A stretch of DNA of 64,000 bases from Dreissena polymorpha (taxonomy: Eukaryota > Mollusca > Bivalvia > Myida > Dreissenidae): assembly GCF_020536995.1 (NCBI RefSeq), contig NC_068355.1, forward strand, positions 69,252,132 through 69,316,131, in the 5' to 3' direction. The position numbers and the translations under genes are program-made. Of this stretch, positions 23,214 to 34,084 are shown in pieces. The notes under the pieces were generated by a model. The model searched no databases. It was given only the letters and a program-made list of their open reading frames with translations, and was not told the DNA's origin. How positions within the stretch are numbered: position 1 is the first letter of the stretch; each line of letters begins with the position of its first letter.

Positions 23214-23383
23214 CTGCAAAAACAAAAAAAGAAACAATTTATTCAACTTGATAGCTTTGTAAAACACTTATGCACATACACCTATGCTCATTAACACATT
23301 ACAATTATGCCAAGTTTTGATGAATCTGTAACAACAGTTAAATTCAAAGTTCATTTAAAATTGAAAAATTAGTAATGTTATCA

Positions 23384-23571
23384 GGGCTTCCCCTGGCTCA
23401 AGTCAACAATTTCTTTAGCCAAATTCGCCTTTCTATGGCAAAATTCTTTTATGTTTGGCTACTTTATTAGTTTTTTATGAAGAAAACGTTGTAGCCAGAT
23501 TGAATTTTCTTTAGCCAAATAGGTCAATTTGTAGCCATTGGCTAATTTGACGAATGGCAGAGTGAGCCCTG
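23384..23571. mobile_element. 188-bp hAT-like MITE
   Basis: The ends (CA)GGGCT and AGCCCTG form a short inverted repeat. The perfect 8-bp direct repeat TGTTATCA flanks it at 23376-23383 and 23572-23579, the hAT target-duplication size. The interior has repeated tagccaa/agccaaat motifs in both orientations (fold-back). It has no coding capacity. Confidence 0.7.
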
Positions 23572-23579
23572 TGTTATCA

Positions 23580-24809
23580 TTTGCCGATGAATATAACATT
23601 TATTGTAGCATTGTGTGTTATTTATGTGTTTATAAATAAGAACAAGAGGAATGTTTGTATTGAATCGCTGTTGTTGTGTTTTAAACTTGATTTAAAGTAC
23701 CAACAATTTTTTATAAAAACAATTTTATTTAAGTGTGTGTATAATATTTTTAATGCACACATTTATATGCAATACATGTTATGTATATTTATTGTTTAAT
23801 AGGTATATGGTGATTTGTTAAAGTACTTTTCTGTTCCTGATTGCTCGTTGTTGTTTTTGCCCGAATCGACATCTGTGATGCAACATCTAAAAAAACATAT
23901 ATATGATCAATAAAACAATGTAATTATTTGATAATTATGTTCATTTGTGTTGTTACTTTATGTGTGGCATTTAATGACAATGTATTTAGTTGCAAAAACG
24001 TGGATTAATTATTTCAAAGCGTCGCTTTTACAGTTCAGTGAACATGTAACATAATACGGACTACATATCACAAACTCAGAAGATATAATATGCTGCATAC
24101 ATGGAATAAATGATAAATTATGATAGCCAAAGATACATCATTTCAATACAGTCATACACACAGTTATTGTAATACTAGTATAAACAATATAAACAATCTA
24201 TTATCTACTTGTTAAAGGCTTTGTAAATAAAATTAAAATAATAATTTTATATTAACAGACACAAAGACTCTCCTGTTCTTGTGACCCCTAATTCACAGTC
24301 GGAAATTTTAATATTAAATAAAAATGGTATGTAATGTGTATGTGTGTATAGTAAATTTAAAAAGAGGTATTTATTAAACACATTGCATTTTATGTTTACG
24401 GTATTACCATCATGGCTGTTGATTAGTTAAATATAAACGACAAATAGCATAATAGTTATCGATGTAAACGTGTAGTAAATGTAAAGTTCATTTAGAAATG
24501 TGAAGATGGTTTACGGATACGATTAAAAAAATGGTTACGAATCTAACAGGGAGGAGTCTACGAGATGAGAACTAAAAAATACCTTCAAAACTGGTACAGT
24601 TATCCGTTATAGAACAAATATTCCACTGTAAATACTTCAATAACAATTCACGTGTGCACATTTTGGACACAGAGAACGTGCAACTGTACTATAAATCATA
24701 ACATTTGAAACTAAAACAGATTCCAAAATCGCATCCAAAATGCGAAAGAAGCTATAATTCTCGATTTCGACATTGTCAAATCACGCGTAACGATAACGCG
24801 CGAGATTTG
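23580..24809. other. Harbinger interior, no gene identified
   Basis: AT-rich. A stretch at about 24260-24329 sits between an acceptor-like attaacag and a donor-like ATG|gtatgt and could be an exon remnant (HKDSPVLVTPNSQSEILILN), but it was not recognised. The sequence ends at the ISL2EU insertion point. Confidence 0.35.
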
Positions 24810-26193
24810 AGGTCAGGGGGGTTCCGGTGTTGCGCACAGAAGTAAACAATTGATCAGCTGTTAGGAAGCGTGAGAAAAAATAATCTTGTTGACTATTATG
24901 TTTTATATTCCATTACATTTTATGACAAACATAAATTATTTATCATCTAACCATTTAGAATAAAAACAAACACATTTGTTTAGGTGTCATGACAAGCAGG
25001 GTATTTTATTTCTTGAAACACACGCACAGAGTGGGTGTTTGTATCTGACAGGGCTTTCTACACATAAATGCAAGAAACAAATCTTCTGACGATCGTATGT
25101 GTTCAATGAGCAACAGATATCGACCCCAATGGCACCGCTCAGTTGAAAAGTCTCGAGACGTCAGTAAACGTTGCGACATCCTTCTCATATATTTAAGAAC
25201 TGAAACGATACTAAATCCATTCTGTAGAACACGTCGTTATACGTATCATTAAACATGCTCATGCGTTACATGTGAATAATTGAATATTTTTAATACCCAT
25301 CAAACGTCAAGCCTAAACTCAAAATCATACAATTGCACAATTTAACTACACAATTCAAAATCACAAGCCCAAACAAGGACGCCACGGCCCTAACAACCGC
25401 CCGTCCACCGCCGATGCCCAAAGCGCACCGAGGACGCCCCCTATGCCCATCCACAACGCCTATTTGCGAAAAGTACATAAAGTGAAGCATTAGTTTAGAT
25501 AAAACAGCTGCGATAATTACAAGATTTATTCATAACCATCAATTAAGAGAAGTGCACATGACTTCACGTACACCCCAAACAATAATCGGTGGTAACGAAC
25601 GATTCAGGTGTAACCGCGAGCGGGATACGCGACCCTACTGCTCAGTTTTCATTTTTCTTTTAATGGCAGGGGGACGTATGAGGACCCATGGCTCAAGACC
25701 GGTGTCTAGGTGCCTTCATCACCTCCTGAAACCTCTAATTTTAGAGAAATCTACAAATAATCAGCTGTTACTATATCGTAAACGTTAAGTATTCTTTTTA
25801 GAAAACTATGTAAATCCCATGGTAAAATGTCCGGAACAAATGCCCCTTTTTATCTCAAGTCAGTCATCCGTCTGCTCTCATAAAACTCACTGAAACACAT
25901 AAAACATAATATTAACATCAACACACAAACAGAGCATAAATAAATAAAACGATTTAAATCAAGTCTTCGCTCTACCCTGCTTGCCTGTCGAATGACTAAA
26001 CCTACAAATCTGTGCACGAGGAAATCTTGATTTCCGCACCATTGGACATATATCACCTTCAAAAACCTGTATAACCAGTTTATTCATTCACACAACGAAA
26101 ATAAATACATTTAACGTCTTGAAGTATGTAAAATCGGTAAATTAACGTTTCTTTACATGTGTATATAGGGTTAGGAATATATTATGAGGTGGC
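24810..26193. other. ISL2EU left end and 5' region of the transposase gene
   Basis: After the TIR there are about 1.37 kb before the THAP start codon, much longer than the roughly 98 bp on the other side. A GC-rich island (about 25376-25470) stands out from the AT-rich surroundings. It may contain the promoter or a small unrecognised insertion. No gene is recognised. Confidence 0.4.
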
Positions 26194-28324
26194 ATGGGGA
26201 AAAAAGACTTCTGTTGTGCAAATGGATGCAGTCATGACCGTTCGAGGGGTGCTACATGTACATTCTACAATATTCCTACTGACAAGTAACTAAGATCTGC
26301 ATGGCTCACAAAGATAGCGCGTATAGTGCAAGTGACACAAAATGGAAAAACTGTTACAAAGCCTTGGGTCACAAGCAAATCGTCAAAACTTTGCGGGTGC
26401 CATTTTGAGAACCCCCCACCCACCAAATGTCGAAAGAAGTGGTTTGTGGTTCCAAATATCTTCTCACACAGGAAAACCTCTAAAGCCCAAGAGATTACCG
26501 CCAAGAGAAAGACATGTAGAAACAGTATTTACTCAGCCCTCAAATTTAATTTCCAAGGTAACATAAAAATACTATATAGAAAACATTAATAATTGTACAA
26601 AAAAAAGACAAGAAAAATTGACCTTTACCAGCAGTCTAGTCCAATAAACAAAGTCAAGTCTTCAAAATGTTTGCGTCGTTTGTATACATGATTTTAATTA
26701 CCAGTGATCATTAAATTAGTGTTGATAGTGTAATCATCATGATAAATTGCTTTCATAATATATGTCGAATTCATTTCAGCCATCTAGTATCCCAGCCTGC
26801 AGTGATGTAAGTGATCCCATAGAAACTGAGATAGTCATCTTGGAGAGGGATGTCTGTACGGAAAATGTTGAAGAAAGAGGCTCTAAGGTATTAATGCTTG
26901 CAAATGACCTTTGACTCAATAAAAATAATAATAATAAAATGCCCAAAAATAGCAATTACAATCACTACCTGTTACAGTCAGCAACAAAAATCAGATATTC
27001 GAGCGGTTGCATTTTTATTGTGCAATCCCGACAGACATTATGCATTTCATTGCTTCATGGTTATTAAAAATTGGTTACACTAGCACTTGTACTTGATATG
27101 GTCCTATTTTTAATTATTTCACATATTTTACATTCAACAAACAGTATGCTGATTGCTAGCTTAATTATGTACAGTATCTGATGAGATACTACTGATATAT
27201 TATTTCAGTTGCCTTACAACGACCATTACTATCTGCAAACACATGTTGATGAAGGTGCACAGACACTCCTCGATCAACACCCTGATCTGAAATTGTATAT
27301 GTCACGAAGTCAGAAACATGAACAAGAGTCGATTGAACTTCAGAAATTGAATACAAAGGGACAAATACTAAAGTTTGACTATGTAAGTCGTGATGAAAAG
27401 TTATTTTCATATTACACTGGCCTGAAAGTAAATGTCTTCATGGCACTGTTCAATTATCTCAAGCCAAAAGCATCATACATGAAATACCCCTATGGCGCCA
27501 GAACTGTGCTTTTTAATCACCATGCAAGTGATGAAAATAGGTACAAAAAGAAACCTGAAAAAGTTAGATCAACTACTTTTAGAAAAGAGGAAATGTTCTT
27601 CACTCTGGTTAAATTACGATTGGGACTTCAAACTGCTGACTGTGCTATCAGATTTGGTGTAGCGACTTCTACATTTAGCTCAATATTTACAGCATGGGTG
27701 ACCCTTTTGTCTCAAGAGTTGGAATTAATATGTAAGATGCCAGACACCACAGAATTGTACAACAATGAACAGGCCAGTTGCTTTGAGGAGTTTCCAAATG
27801 TCAGAGTTATTATAGATTGCACTGAGCTGTTTGCAGAAACCCCAAGTGCGTTAAGTGCCCACAAACAATTCCATTCAAATTATAAACATCATTCTACAGT
27901 GAAGTTCTTAGTGGGGATGAACTCTGGTGGAGCCATTACATATATCTCAGATATGTATGGAGGAAGAGCCAGTGATAAATTCATAACAAATGAATCACAT
28001 GATCTCCTCAACAGTCTAAACCCAGGAGAGAAGGTCATGGCAGACCGCGGGTTAACGATTGCAAAAGATCTTCCTGTTGGAGTAAAGCTGATCATTCCCT
28101 CTTTCAAGCACAAAGACAAGTCCCAGTTTTCAAAAACCGAGCTCAAGAACAATAAAAATATATCTGAAGCTCGTGTACACATTGAAAGAGCAATTAGAAG
28201 AATCAAGCAATTTCAGATCTTGAAGCAAGAGATGAAGCTTACTCAAATAGATATTTACTGTAATATTTTTAAGGCATGTGCATATCTGGTGAACTTTCAA
28301 GACCCCTTCTTAAAAGTTGAATGA
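26194..28324 (+). CDS. THAP-DDE transposase of ISL2EU element, three exons, exon 1 damaged
   Basis: Exon 1 (26194-26557) starts MGKKDFCCANGCSHDRSRGA and has the THAP C2CH pattern: Cys pair in CCANGC, W in RSAW, CGCHF, and a proline-rich end. It has an in-frame TAA at 26287 (K-stop-LRSAW) and a net frameshift near 26460-26520, because only the other frame joins exon 2 in phase. Exon 2 (26780-26887; cattttcag-type acceptor, AAG|gtatta donor) reads PSSIPACSDVSDPIETEIVI... Exon 3 (27209-28324) joins in phase after tatttcag and is open for 371 codons: an HTH of the HTH_Tnp_4 type (about residues 126-172), then DDE_Tnp_4 with VIIDCTE (D203), VMADRG (D279) and ARVHIERAIRRIKQF (E326). The full catalytic triad is present. 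It would cut and paste the element from the nucleus, with THAP binding the ends. No AATAAA lies close to the stop; one occurs near 29083. Confidence 0.85.
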
Positions 28325-29152
28325 TGTTTCAGATCAAAGGCATGACGGAGCATCAAATATAATCTGGTGCTTAACATGCACATAAATGCAGTGAATTACA
28401 TGTGCTAAACATTTATGTGGTAACATAGGTAAATGTGCAGTTTTATAAAGATTTATGTTCCCTTACATGTACATGTATATAAATATAGATATATGTTGAA
28501 AACTAGCATACTGTACCTAATGTATTGATTTACATCGATATAGTGCTCATATATAAAGCAGGGCCTTTCTATGTAAATAGTTGCCATGTTCATATATGCT
28601 TGTTTTGATTTTGAATCATGAACTCTATATAAATTATTTAACAATAGTGACTGTGTTAATATATTAAGTCTTTCTAGATGATAGGTGCTGTTCGTTTTGT
28701 GATATGGATTCGTGATGTGCTTTCTTGTGATTATGTGCTCAAATCAAATAGAATTTCTATTAGAAATGTTGTTCATATATGTTTGCTTAAATAATAGCTT
28801 GAATTTCTGTTGGAAATGTTGTTAATATATGTTTGCTTAAATAAAATCTATGTTCGCTAGAAACAAGAGATTGCTTGGTGAAGTTTAATACTTTTATGTA
28901 TACAGAAATTCTGTCTTGTACAGAAATTCGATCTTCACTTATTACTACATTACTATTTATCAATAAATGCTGCATATTTCATATATCATCATTGCAACAT
29001 GGTTATGTCAGTACCCATTTGTCTTTCAATATGTGAATTAGAATGCATTGCAATTTTTTGTATTTATTAATTTATGGAAACAATAAACTGTCTTGTAACC
29101 TTTCATGTATTATTATACTCTTGCCAACTTGGACAATGGTCTATATTTTAAT
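28325..29152. other. Transposase 3' region with a 50-bp tandem duplication
   Basis: It is AT-rich. A 50-bp unit (gaatttct.ttagaaatgttg ... tgtttgcttaaata) occurs at 28751 and again at 28801, and a related agaaattctgtc/agaaattcgatc pair lies at 28908-28933. A polyadenylation-type AATAAA is near 29083. No gene. Confidence 0.6.
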
Positions 29153-29338
29153 ATAATGGATATAGTGTCCACCTTGTGATCTGGAGGTTGCAGATTCAAT
29201 CCCAACTGTGGGAGCATAAGCTGTTGATATTTTCCGGGTACACCAAGTACTGATTCTTGCCAGGACATGGACTCGAGAATGTCTCAATAAGCCATAGGCT
29301 TTCAATGCTATTGGGCTCACCGGTAATTAAAAAAGGTT
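29153..29338 (+). mobile_element. tRNA-derived SINE
   Basis: The head has A-box-like tagtgtccacc and B-box-like ggttgcagattcaatccca sequence. The body contains acaccaagtactgattcttg, the ccaggacatggactcgaga core and the taagccataggctttcaat tail. The same core (gacaccaagtactggttctt / ccaggaaacggactcga) recurs in the minus-strand SINEs at 37134-37350 and 55738-55880. It is inserted between the two ISL2EU genes, with a MITE immediately downstream. Confidence 0.75.
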
Positions 29339-29349
29339 TCAATTTATCG

Positions 29350-29620
29350 CATTCACAATTGTGTCTTGTTCTGAGAAAACTGGGCATAATGCATGTGCGT
29401 AAAGTGTCGTCCAAGATTAGCCTGTGCAGTCCGCACAGGCTAATCAGGGACGACACTTTCCGCTTAAACTAGATTTTCTTTAAAAAGGGACTTCCTTTAA
29501 ACAAAAAATACCATAAAAGCGAAAAGTGTCGTCCCTGATTAGCCTGTGGGGACTGCACAGGCTAATCTGGGACGACACTTTACGCACATGCATTATGCCC
29601 ACTTTTCTCAGAACAAGACA
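29350..29620. mobile_element. Palindromic MITE with ~100-bp inverted arms and 10-bp TSD
   Basis: Both arms read gtcttgttctgagaaaa, gggcataatgcatgtgcgta, aagtgtcgtcc, agattagcctgtgcagtcc, gcacaggctaatcagggacg when each is taken from its outer end. They are nearly perfect over about 105 bp, separated by an AT-rich centre. The direct repeat CAATTTATCG flanks it (29340-29349 and 29621-29630). Within each arm, agcctgtgcagtccgcacaggct is itself a hairpin. The high arm identity implies recent insertion. A diverged relative lies at about 49915-50040. Confidence 0.9.
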
Positions 29621-29630
29621 CAATTTATCG

Positions 29631-29912
29631 ACTCAATATTTACTGAAAACATAATACAATATCGTGTGCACTCAAACATATATTGCTTTATTAACAAACC
29701 ATGCAACATGTAAACCACTACATGAAAGTACAACTTTTATAAATAGTGTATTAGTGCAAAATCTCTTATTTTACATAATTCCTGAATTATTGTTCCTTTG
29801 TTTTTAGTTCTCAGTTTTAAGCATTAGGAGAGAAGTACAGTATTTGGCAAATTCACTACACAAACAGTTAACACACGTGCACACACAGGCTTAAAGTGCA
29901 TCACTATGCCAG
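29631..29912. other. 3' region of the YqaJ gene
   Basis: No gene. On the minus strand an AATAAA signal (29687-29692) lies about 220 bp past the YqaJ stop and could be its polyadenylation site. Confidence 0.5.
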
Positions 29913-32790
29913 TCATTTGTTTGCAGCTGCCCCGCACAGCTGACAACAGTCTTGGCAGAACCAAGCAGGTTCATCAGCATCTTGACCAACTTTACTTGGT
30001 TTATAACCAACACACACCCAGCGAAACCATTTTGAGCAACCACACATGCATTCACAGTTTATGCTTGATTCACTGTCACAAGTGACATCTTCTTTGCATA
30101 GTTTAGAGCACTTTCCACAGTGGTATTTACAAGTCAAAGCACTAACTTTGTTTCTTATTTTGTTGCGGTCACTGATCACATCTGCATTTGACTTAGTGAT
30201 GTATGGCATAACAAACTTCTCGAAGAAGAAGCACATGTCTCTCACCAAACTTTCCCAGAATGTTTTGTCAAACTCCACGGTTACAGTGACAATTTTCTTC
30301 CCGTCCCAAATCACTTAGTCTGTAGAATGCACATTTGTTATACCCATCTGGCCTTGAATTTGAGCATAGAACGTGTTCCCAGACCTCTTCAATTTTAATT
30401 CACCATTACAATTTCTTTCTAGGAAGCCCATGTCATCAATGCTCCTGCTTCTTAGAGTGATTGGGCATTTTACTTCGATGAGTCTTTTACCATGGCAATC
30501 ACACTCCAGCACACCATCAGGAGAAGCACCCAAAAAAGGTGTTTCATGTGACACATGTAGACCACAACTGGAAACATTAACATTGCTGTGTGATTTCTGC
30601 ATGTAGGTATTGTATGCTTTTATGGCTTTCGGTTCTTCTTTCTTCCCATAGCGTGTTGCTGCATTCTCCTTAAAAAAACCACAAGTCACTAAGACGTCAA
30701 TCAATGACTGGGGATCGTCACTTATTCCTCTCTTCTTTATAACCGACACATGGCTAGAAACACGCTGAAAATTAGACGCCGTTATCATCCCATGTCTGTA
30801 TCTAAACTAGTGCACCGAGTCACATTGTGCTCTTGTTAAAGACTCTATGGTCATGAGTTCATCAGTTGTGTACTTAATTTTTTCCAAAATGTCTTTTTCA
30901 CCATTTCCATCACAATTCAAACTGTGAATTTTTTCTAGTAATGTCATTGGTCTGGTATCAGTTTTTACTTCCAAGCATTGTGATGGAACAAGTTCTGGGT
31001 GGAACTCATTCCCAATATCTGGTAGAGTTAGTTTAGCTGGATGTATGACAATCAGTTTTTGTGGCTTGTGCTGATTCACAACTACTGGAGCTACAGCTTT
31101 CACCCAAGGCAGATTAGGCGACTCAAGACTGAATGTGTGATGCAACAGACTTAAACTGTCATAGTTGACGCTATTCAACTTTTCTGGCAGAGGGTTATAG
31201 TCAGAAGCACGGAATTGCTTTTCTTTCTTCAACCGTCAAGGCACATTCTTTTCCACACTGACTTCTCTCAGTGCTTTTGGCTCAACCTTCGGGACCTTGG
31301 GAACAATCCACTTGCACAGCTTTTCAGTTGTGGCTTGTGCGTCAGGCAGTCCCTTGAAGCCACGTGACACAAAGTCTTCAATGCCAAATAGCAGCCCGGC
31401 AATGTGTGTGCAAGCCTCGCCAAGTCCAGCTACACACGTGCATGTGGCTCCTACTGGTTCGCCAGATTCTTTTAGAATCACTATCACATTATATTGAGTC
31501 CCACTAGTGTCCCAAGATGGATTGGCAAGACATTTAACAGCACAAAATCCATCCACATTCACCAAGTCATTATACTGAAGTCCGGAAATGTGGCCTGATT
31601 CCCATAGATCATATGATCTCAGAGCCTTGTAGCACTTCAAACTGTCTTCAGAAAACTCGGCGCAATGAGGGGAACAAGGGCTTATGTCATGGGATGCCAG
31701 TAGATATTTCAAAATCAAATGTAGCTTCAATTCTGGAACACTACGGATGTCACTGGTCCACCCCTCCTCGAGATCCTTCACATCATTTAGCGTCTGAAGG
31801 AAGACATCATTTTCATGAACATCGCCACCACTGGTGCTTATGTGAAGATGATTAGCAACGAGTGTGACTCAGTGATTTCTCTTTCCTTTGACAGGAAGGC
31901 TGAATTGCCGTAGGATGTTGTTCAGGTCACTGTTTGGTAGCTGTGCCACTTCCCGAAACGTTTGTGGTAAAGCAACCTGGAAATAAATACCAAAATTGAA
32001 ATTTATACTTTATTACCGGTACATGTCTTTATATAATAAAATATCCTGCTTAATTCAAATTATCAGACACATGTACTTCTGAAAGTTGCTCCTTATACTG
32101 AACTGTTTGTAGATAAAGTTTTATGAAGTTTATTGTTGTTCACCAAACATTTGTGAAGATCGTGCATATCCGCTTTAAAATAAAAAGATTTATGTAGTCA
32201 AGAACAAAAATTAAAAGTTAACTTAACAAATAAATGTGTTGTAATCCATACAACAGTTTGTGTTGCAAACTATCTGATGATATTTCCATGCCATTTCTTA
32301 AAATTGAAGCCTAAAGCCTAAGGTCTTTAAATAAGCCAGGATTATAGTTTATATATCGTTCAAATATTACAGAAATAGATTGTGTATTCTTTATTTATTT
32401 TTGACTTATCACTTGATAAAGTTGGTCTAGTTGGCCTTTGGTCAGGTCTAGTAAATTTCACAAGTTAATTGACCAGTGATCTAGTGGAAAAGTTACGGTC
32501 AACCCTGCAGTTAATGGATCACTTTTCAATATTTCAATGAAAATCACATTAGCCTAGATATTTGATACAGACTTATACATTCTGATCTAAAATATATCAC
32601 TGGATTCAATACTAGTACGTGTTTTTGAAACTAAGACACAATGTTTTCTCTTTACCCCACCCATAATTTTATTTGTAAATTTTACGGTAAATACTACAAC
32701 GACTTGTAAAAATAAACACCCAAATCGCATAAAAAAAATACTCACAGAGTTGTTTTCCATCAACTGGTCCAGTTTCCTTTTCTTCGACAT
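29913..32790 (-). pseudogene. SWIM-YqaJ-PHD protein of ISL2EU element
   Basis: Exon 1 (32790-32746) encodes MSKKRKLDQLMENNS with donor CT|gtgagt. Exon 2 starts at 31976 after tttccag, in phase, as VALPQTFREVAQ, and stays in one frame to the stop at 29913, about 690 codons, crossed by four in-frame stops (near 31869, 31233, 30808 and 30316) and no shift. The first two stops read like C-to-T hits on CGA. Domains in order: a SWIM zinc finger, ATCTCVAGLGEACTHIAGLL (CxC...CxH, about 31395-31445); a YqaJ exonuclease with RYGKKEEPKA, LGASPDG (about 30515) and IEVKCP (about 30468), so the catalytic acids and Lys are kept; and a Cys-rich PHD-like finger CKYHCGKC...WFCQDCCQLC near the C-terminus. Family role: a recombinase-like 5'-3' nuclease presumed to assist transposition. 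It converges with the transposase gene. Confidence 0.85.
31977..32745 (-). other. Intron of the YqaJ gene
   Basis: This 769-bp AT-rich intron lies between donor gtgagt (32745 downward) and acceptor tttccag (ending at 31977). Both splice sites match consensus and preserve phase 0. Nothing else is recognised inside. Confidence 0.75.
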
Positions 32791-32888
32791 TATGTTAAAT
32801 TAGCTAGATTTGATCTTTTTCGTGTGTGTAAGCGGATGCAATTTTAAGCGGATGTGATAAATCGCTTACTGCGCAACCCCCCTGACCT
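32791..32888. promoter_or_regulatory. ISL2EU right end: compact leader with aagcggatg repeats
   Basis: Only 98 bp separate the YqaJ start codon from the element end, so the promoter must lie in this stretch or overlap the TIR. It contains two direct aagcggatg copies (about 32830-32855) next to the TIR, possible binding sites for the THAP domain. Confidence 0.5.
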
Positions 32889-33081
32889 AGATTTCCGGGT
32901 CATTCGGAATACCTCGATTAACAATTGCGAAAAGGTCAATTTGTTGAGTGGTTATGCCCCTTATTTACATTGTGCATTATGCGGCGTTAGTAAAAAATGA
33001 CATCGGTAGCAAATCCAATCGTATGCTATTAAATCAAATATTAAAAGTATAAGTCAGATACCAAAATAACATACAACTTAC

Positions 33082-33282
33082 AATGATATTCTGCTCGCCA
33101 CCTCGTCCCATTTTTTTCTTCGAATAAAGGAAATTTGTTCGGCTCCGATTTCCTTGTATTCGCCGATTAAAAAGGCTCCAGTGGACCCGAACCAGCACGT
33201 TCAAAACAATCTCTGCTGGCTCGGTCCAATCTGGAGCCTTCTGACGCTTCATTTCGCTTTTTTCAACTGACATACACTCCAT
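33082..33282 (-). pseudogene. Harbinger Myb/SANT-like DNA-binding protein, first exon
   Basis: Start at 33282: MECMSVEKSEMKRQKAPDW, then TEPAEIVLNVLVRVHWSLFN, RRIQGNRSRTNFLYSKKKMG, ending ...QNI before the perfect donor gtaagt at 33081. KRQ.APDWTE.E...L is the first helix of the Myb/SANT-like domain found in the accessory protein of PIF-Harbinger elements, which carries the transposase to the nucleus and the ends. The rest of the domain should lie in exons to the left, now separated by the ISL2EU insertion 193 bp into the intron (insertion at 32888/32889). The exon itself is open. Confidence 0.7.
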
Positions 33283-33424
33283 CGTAAAAGTTGTATCAGA
33301 AATGTCTTCTGAAATTTATGACACTATTTGGCGCGTTTTCTATACTAGAAAGTTCGCTTAGTCGTAACGTCATGAAAAAAAAACGATCTTATTGAAGTAT
33401 ATTTCCAAACGCGTTCGTAAATAC

Positions 33425-33517
33425 GAATCCTGAGTCAGTCTTTTGTAAGTCTAAGTCTGAGTCAAAGTCTGAGTTTGAGTTTAAGTTTGAGTTTATTATT
33501 GGTGAATACGGCTCCTG
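33425..33517 (-). repeat. Harbinger right end: TIR plus TGAGTC subterminal repeats
   Basis: ATTGGTGAATACGGCTCCTG (33498-33517) is the inverse of the left TIR. Internal to it are degenerate agtctgagt/gagtttgagtt repeats, the inverse of the GACTCA hexamers on the left. Confidence 0.85.
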
Positions 33518-34084
33518 ACTATTATTAACCTGTGACGTATGTACGCTTTGGGTAACGTGAGCGCCGGTTTCACATGTTGTCCGCTTTCGCGCTTTTCAAA
33601 ACAAAAAGGAACTACTAAATAGCACAATCAGTGTGTTTGTGTTTGGATCTGGATACATTAACGTTAATACTTTGTACGTTTAAAGACATATTTTACGTTT
33701 TCTCCTGTACACTAGCAAGGTATCTACATTTATAATATATACGATATCAGCACGAAATAAACGTGGCTACGTGTGTGAATAATGCATTACAACTGGAAAT
33801 ACACGACACACTATAAACGTGCAAGTCAATTACATGTACAAATAACGATGGCTGCGCATATGAATTAAACCTTAACGGGCATTTTATTTTGACAGGTTAA
33901 AATATATTATAGCAGACGATAAAACGTGTATCGGTAGGGATTTAATGCTGAAATCTAAACTATGTAAAAATAAACGGTCGATATTAAAGTTAACATGGGG
34001 CGGGATATACGAGTATTGAAAATGTGGTCATAAAGCAAACGGAATGTTTTTACGAATTAAATCGGCAATATTGGGCAACATAAT
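33518..34084. other. Unassigned sequence between Harbinger and DIRS 3' piece
   Basis: No readable domain. It may be decayed interior of the DIRS fossil. Confidence 0.35.

Larger units (their letters stand above)
24810..32888. mobile_element. ISL2EU-type DNA transposon, 8.08 kb, nested
   Basis: AGGTCAGGGGGGTT at 24810-24823 is mirrored by AACCCCCCTGACCT at 32875-32888. Directly outside are AGATTTG (24803-24809) and AGATTTC (32889-32895), a probable target duplication. The two genes converge: a THAP-DDE transposase (plus) and a SWIM-YqaJ-PHD protein (minus). A THAP-DDE_Tnp_4 transposase paired with a YqaJ nuclease is the known content of ISL2EU elements. The insertion lies in the first intron of the Harbinger SANT gene, so this element arrived later. 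Damage is moderate: one stop and one net shift in the THAP exon and four in-frame stops in the YqaJ gene. I recall a 2-bp TA duplication for the superfamily, which these flanks do not show. Confidence 0.85.
20577..33517. mobile_element. PIF-Harbinger DNA transposon containing a nested ISL2EU element
   Basis: The termini are perfect 20-bp inverted repeats, CAGGAGCCGTATTCACCAAT, at 20577-20596 and inverted at 33498-33517. Both subterminal regions are rich in GACTCA/TGAGTC repeats. A HARBI1-like DDE gene starts about 330 bp from the left end on the plus strand. A Myb/SANT-type exon starts about 235 bp from the right end on the minus strand. This two-gene inward layout is characteristic of PIF-Harbinger elements. 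The 12.9-kb span is explained by the 8.08-kb ISL2EU insertion and smaller elements; without ISL2EU about 4.9 kb remains. No 3-bp target duplication is evident (flanks gtc and act), perhaps through decay. Confidence 0.8.
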
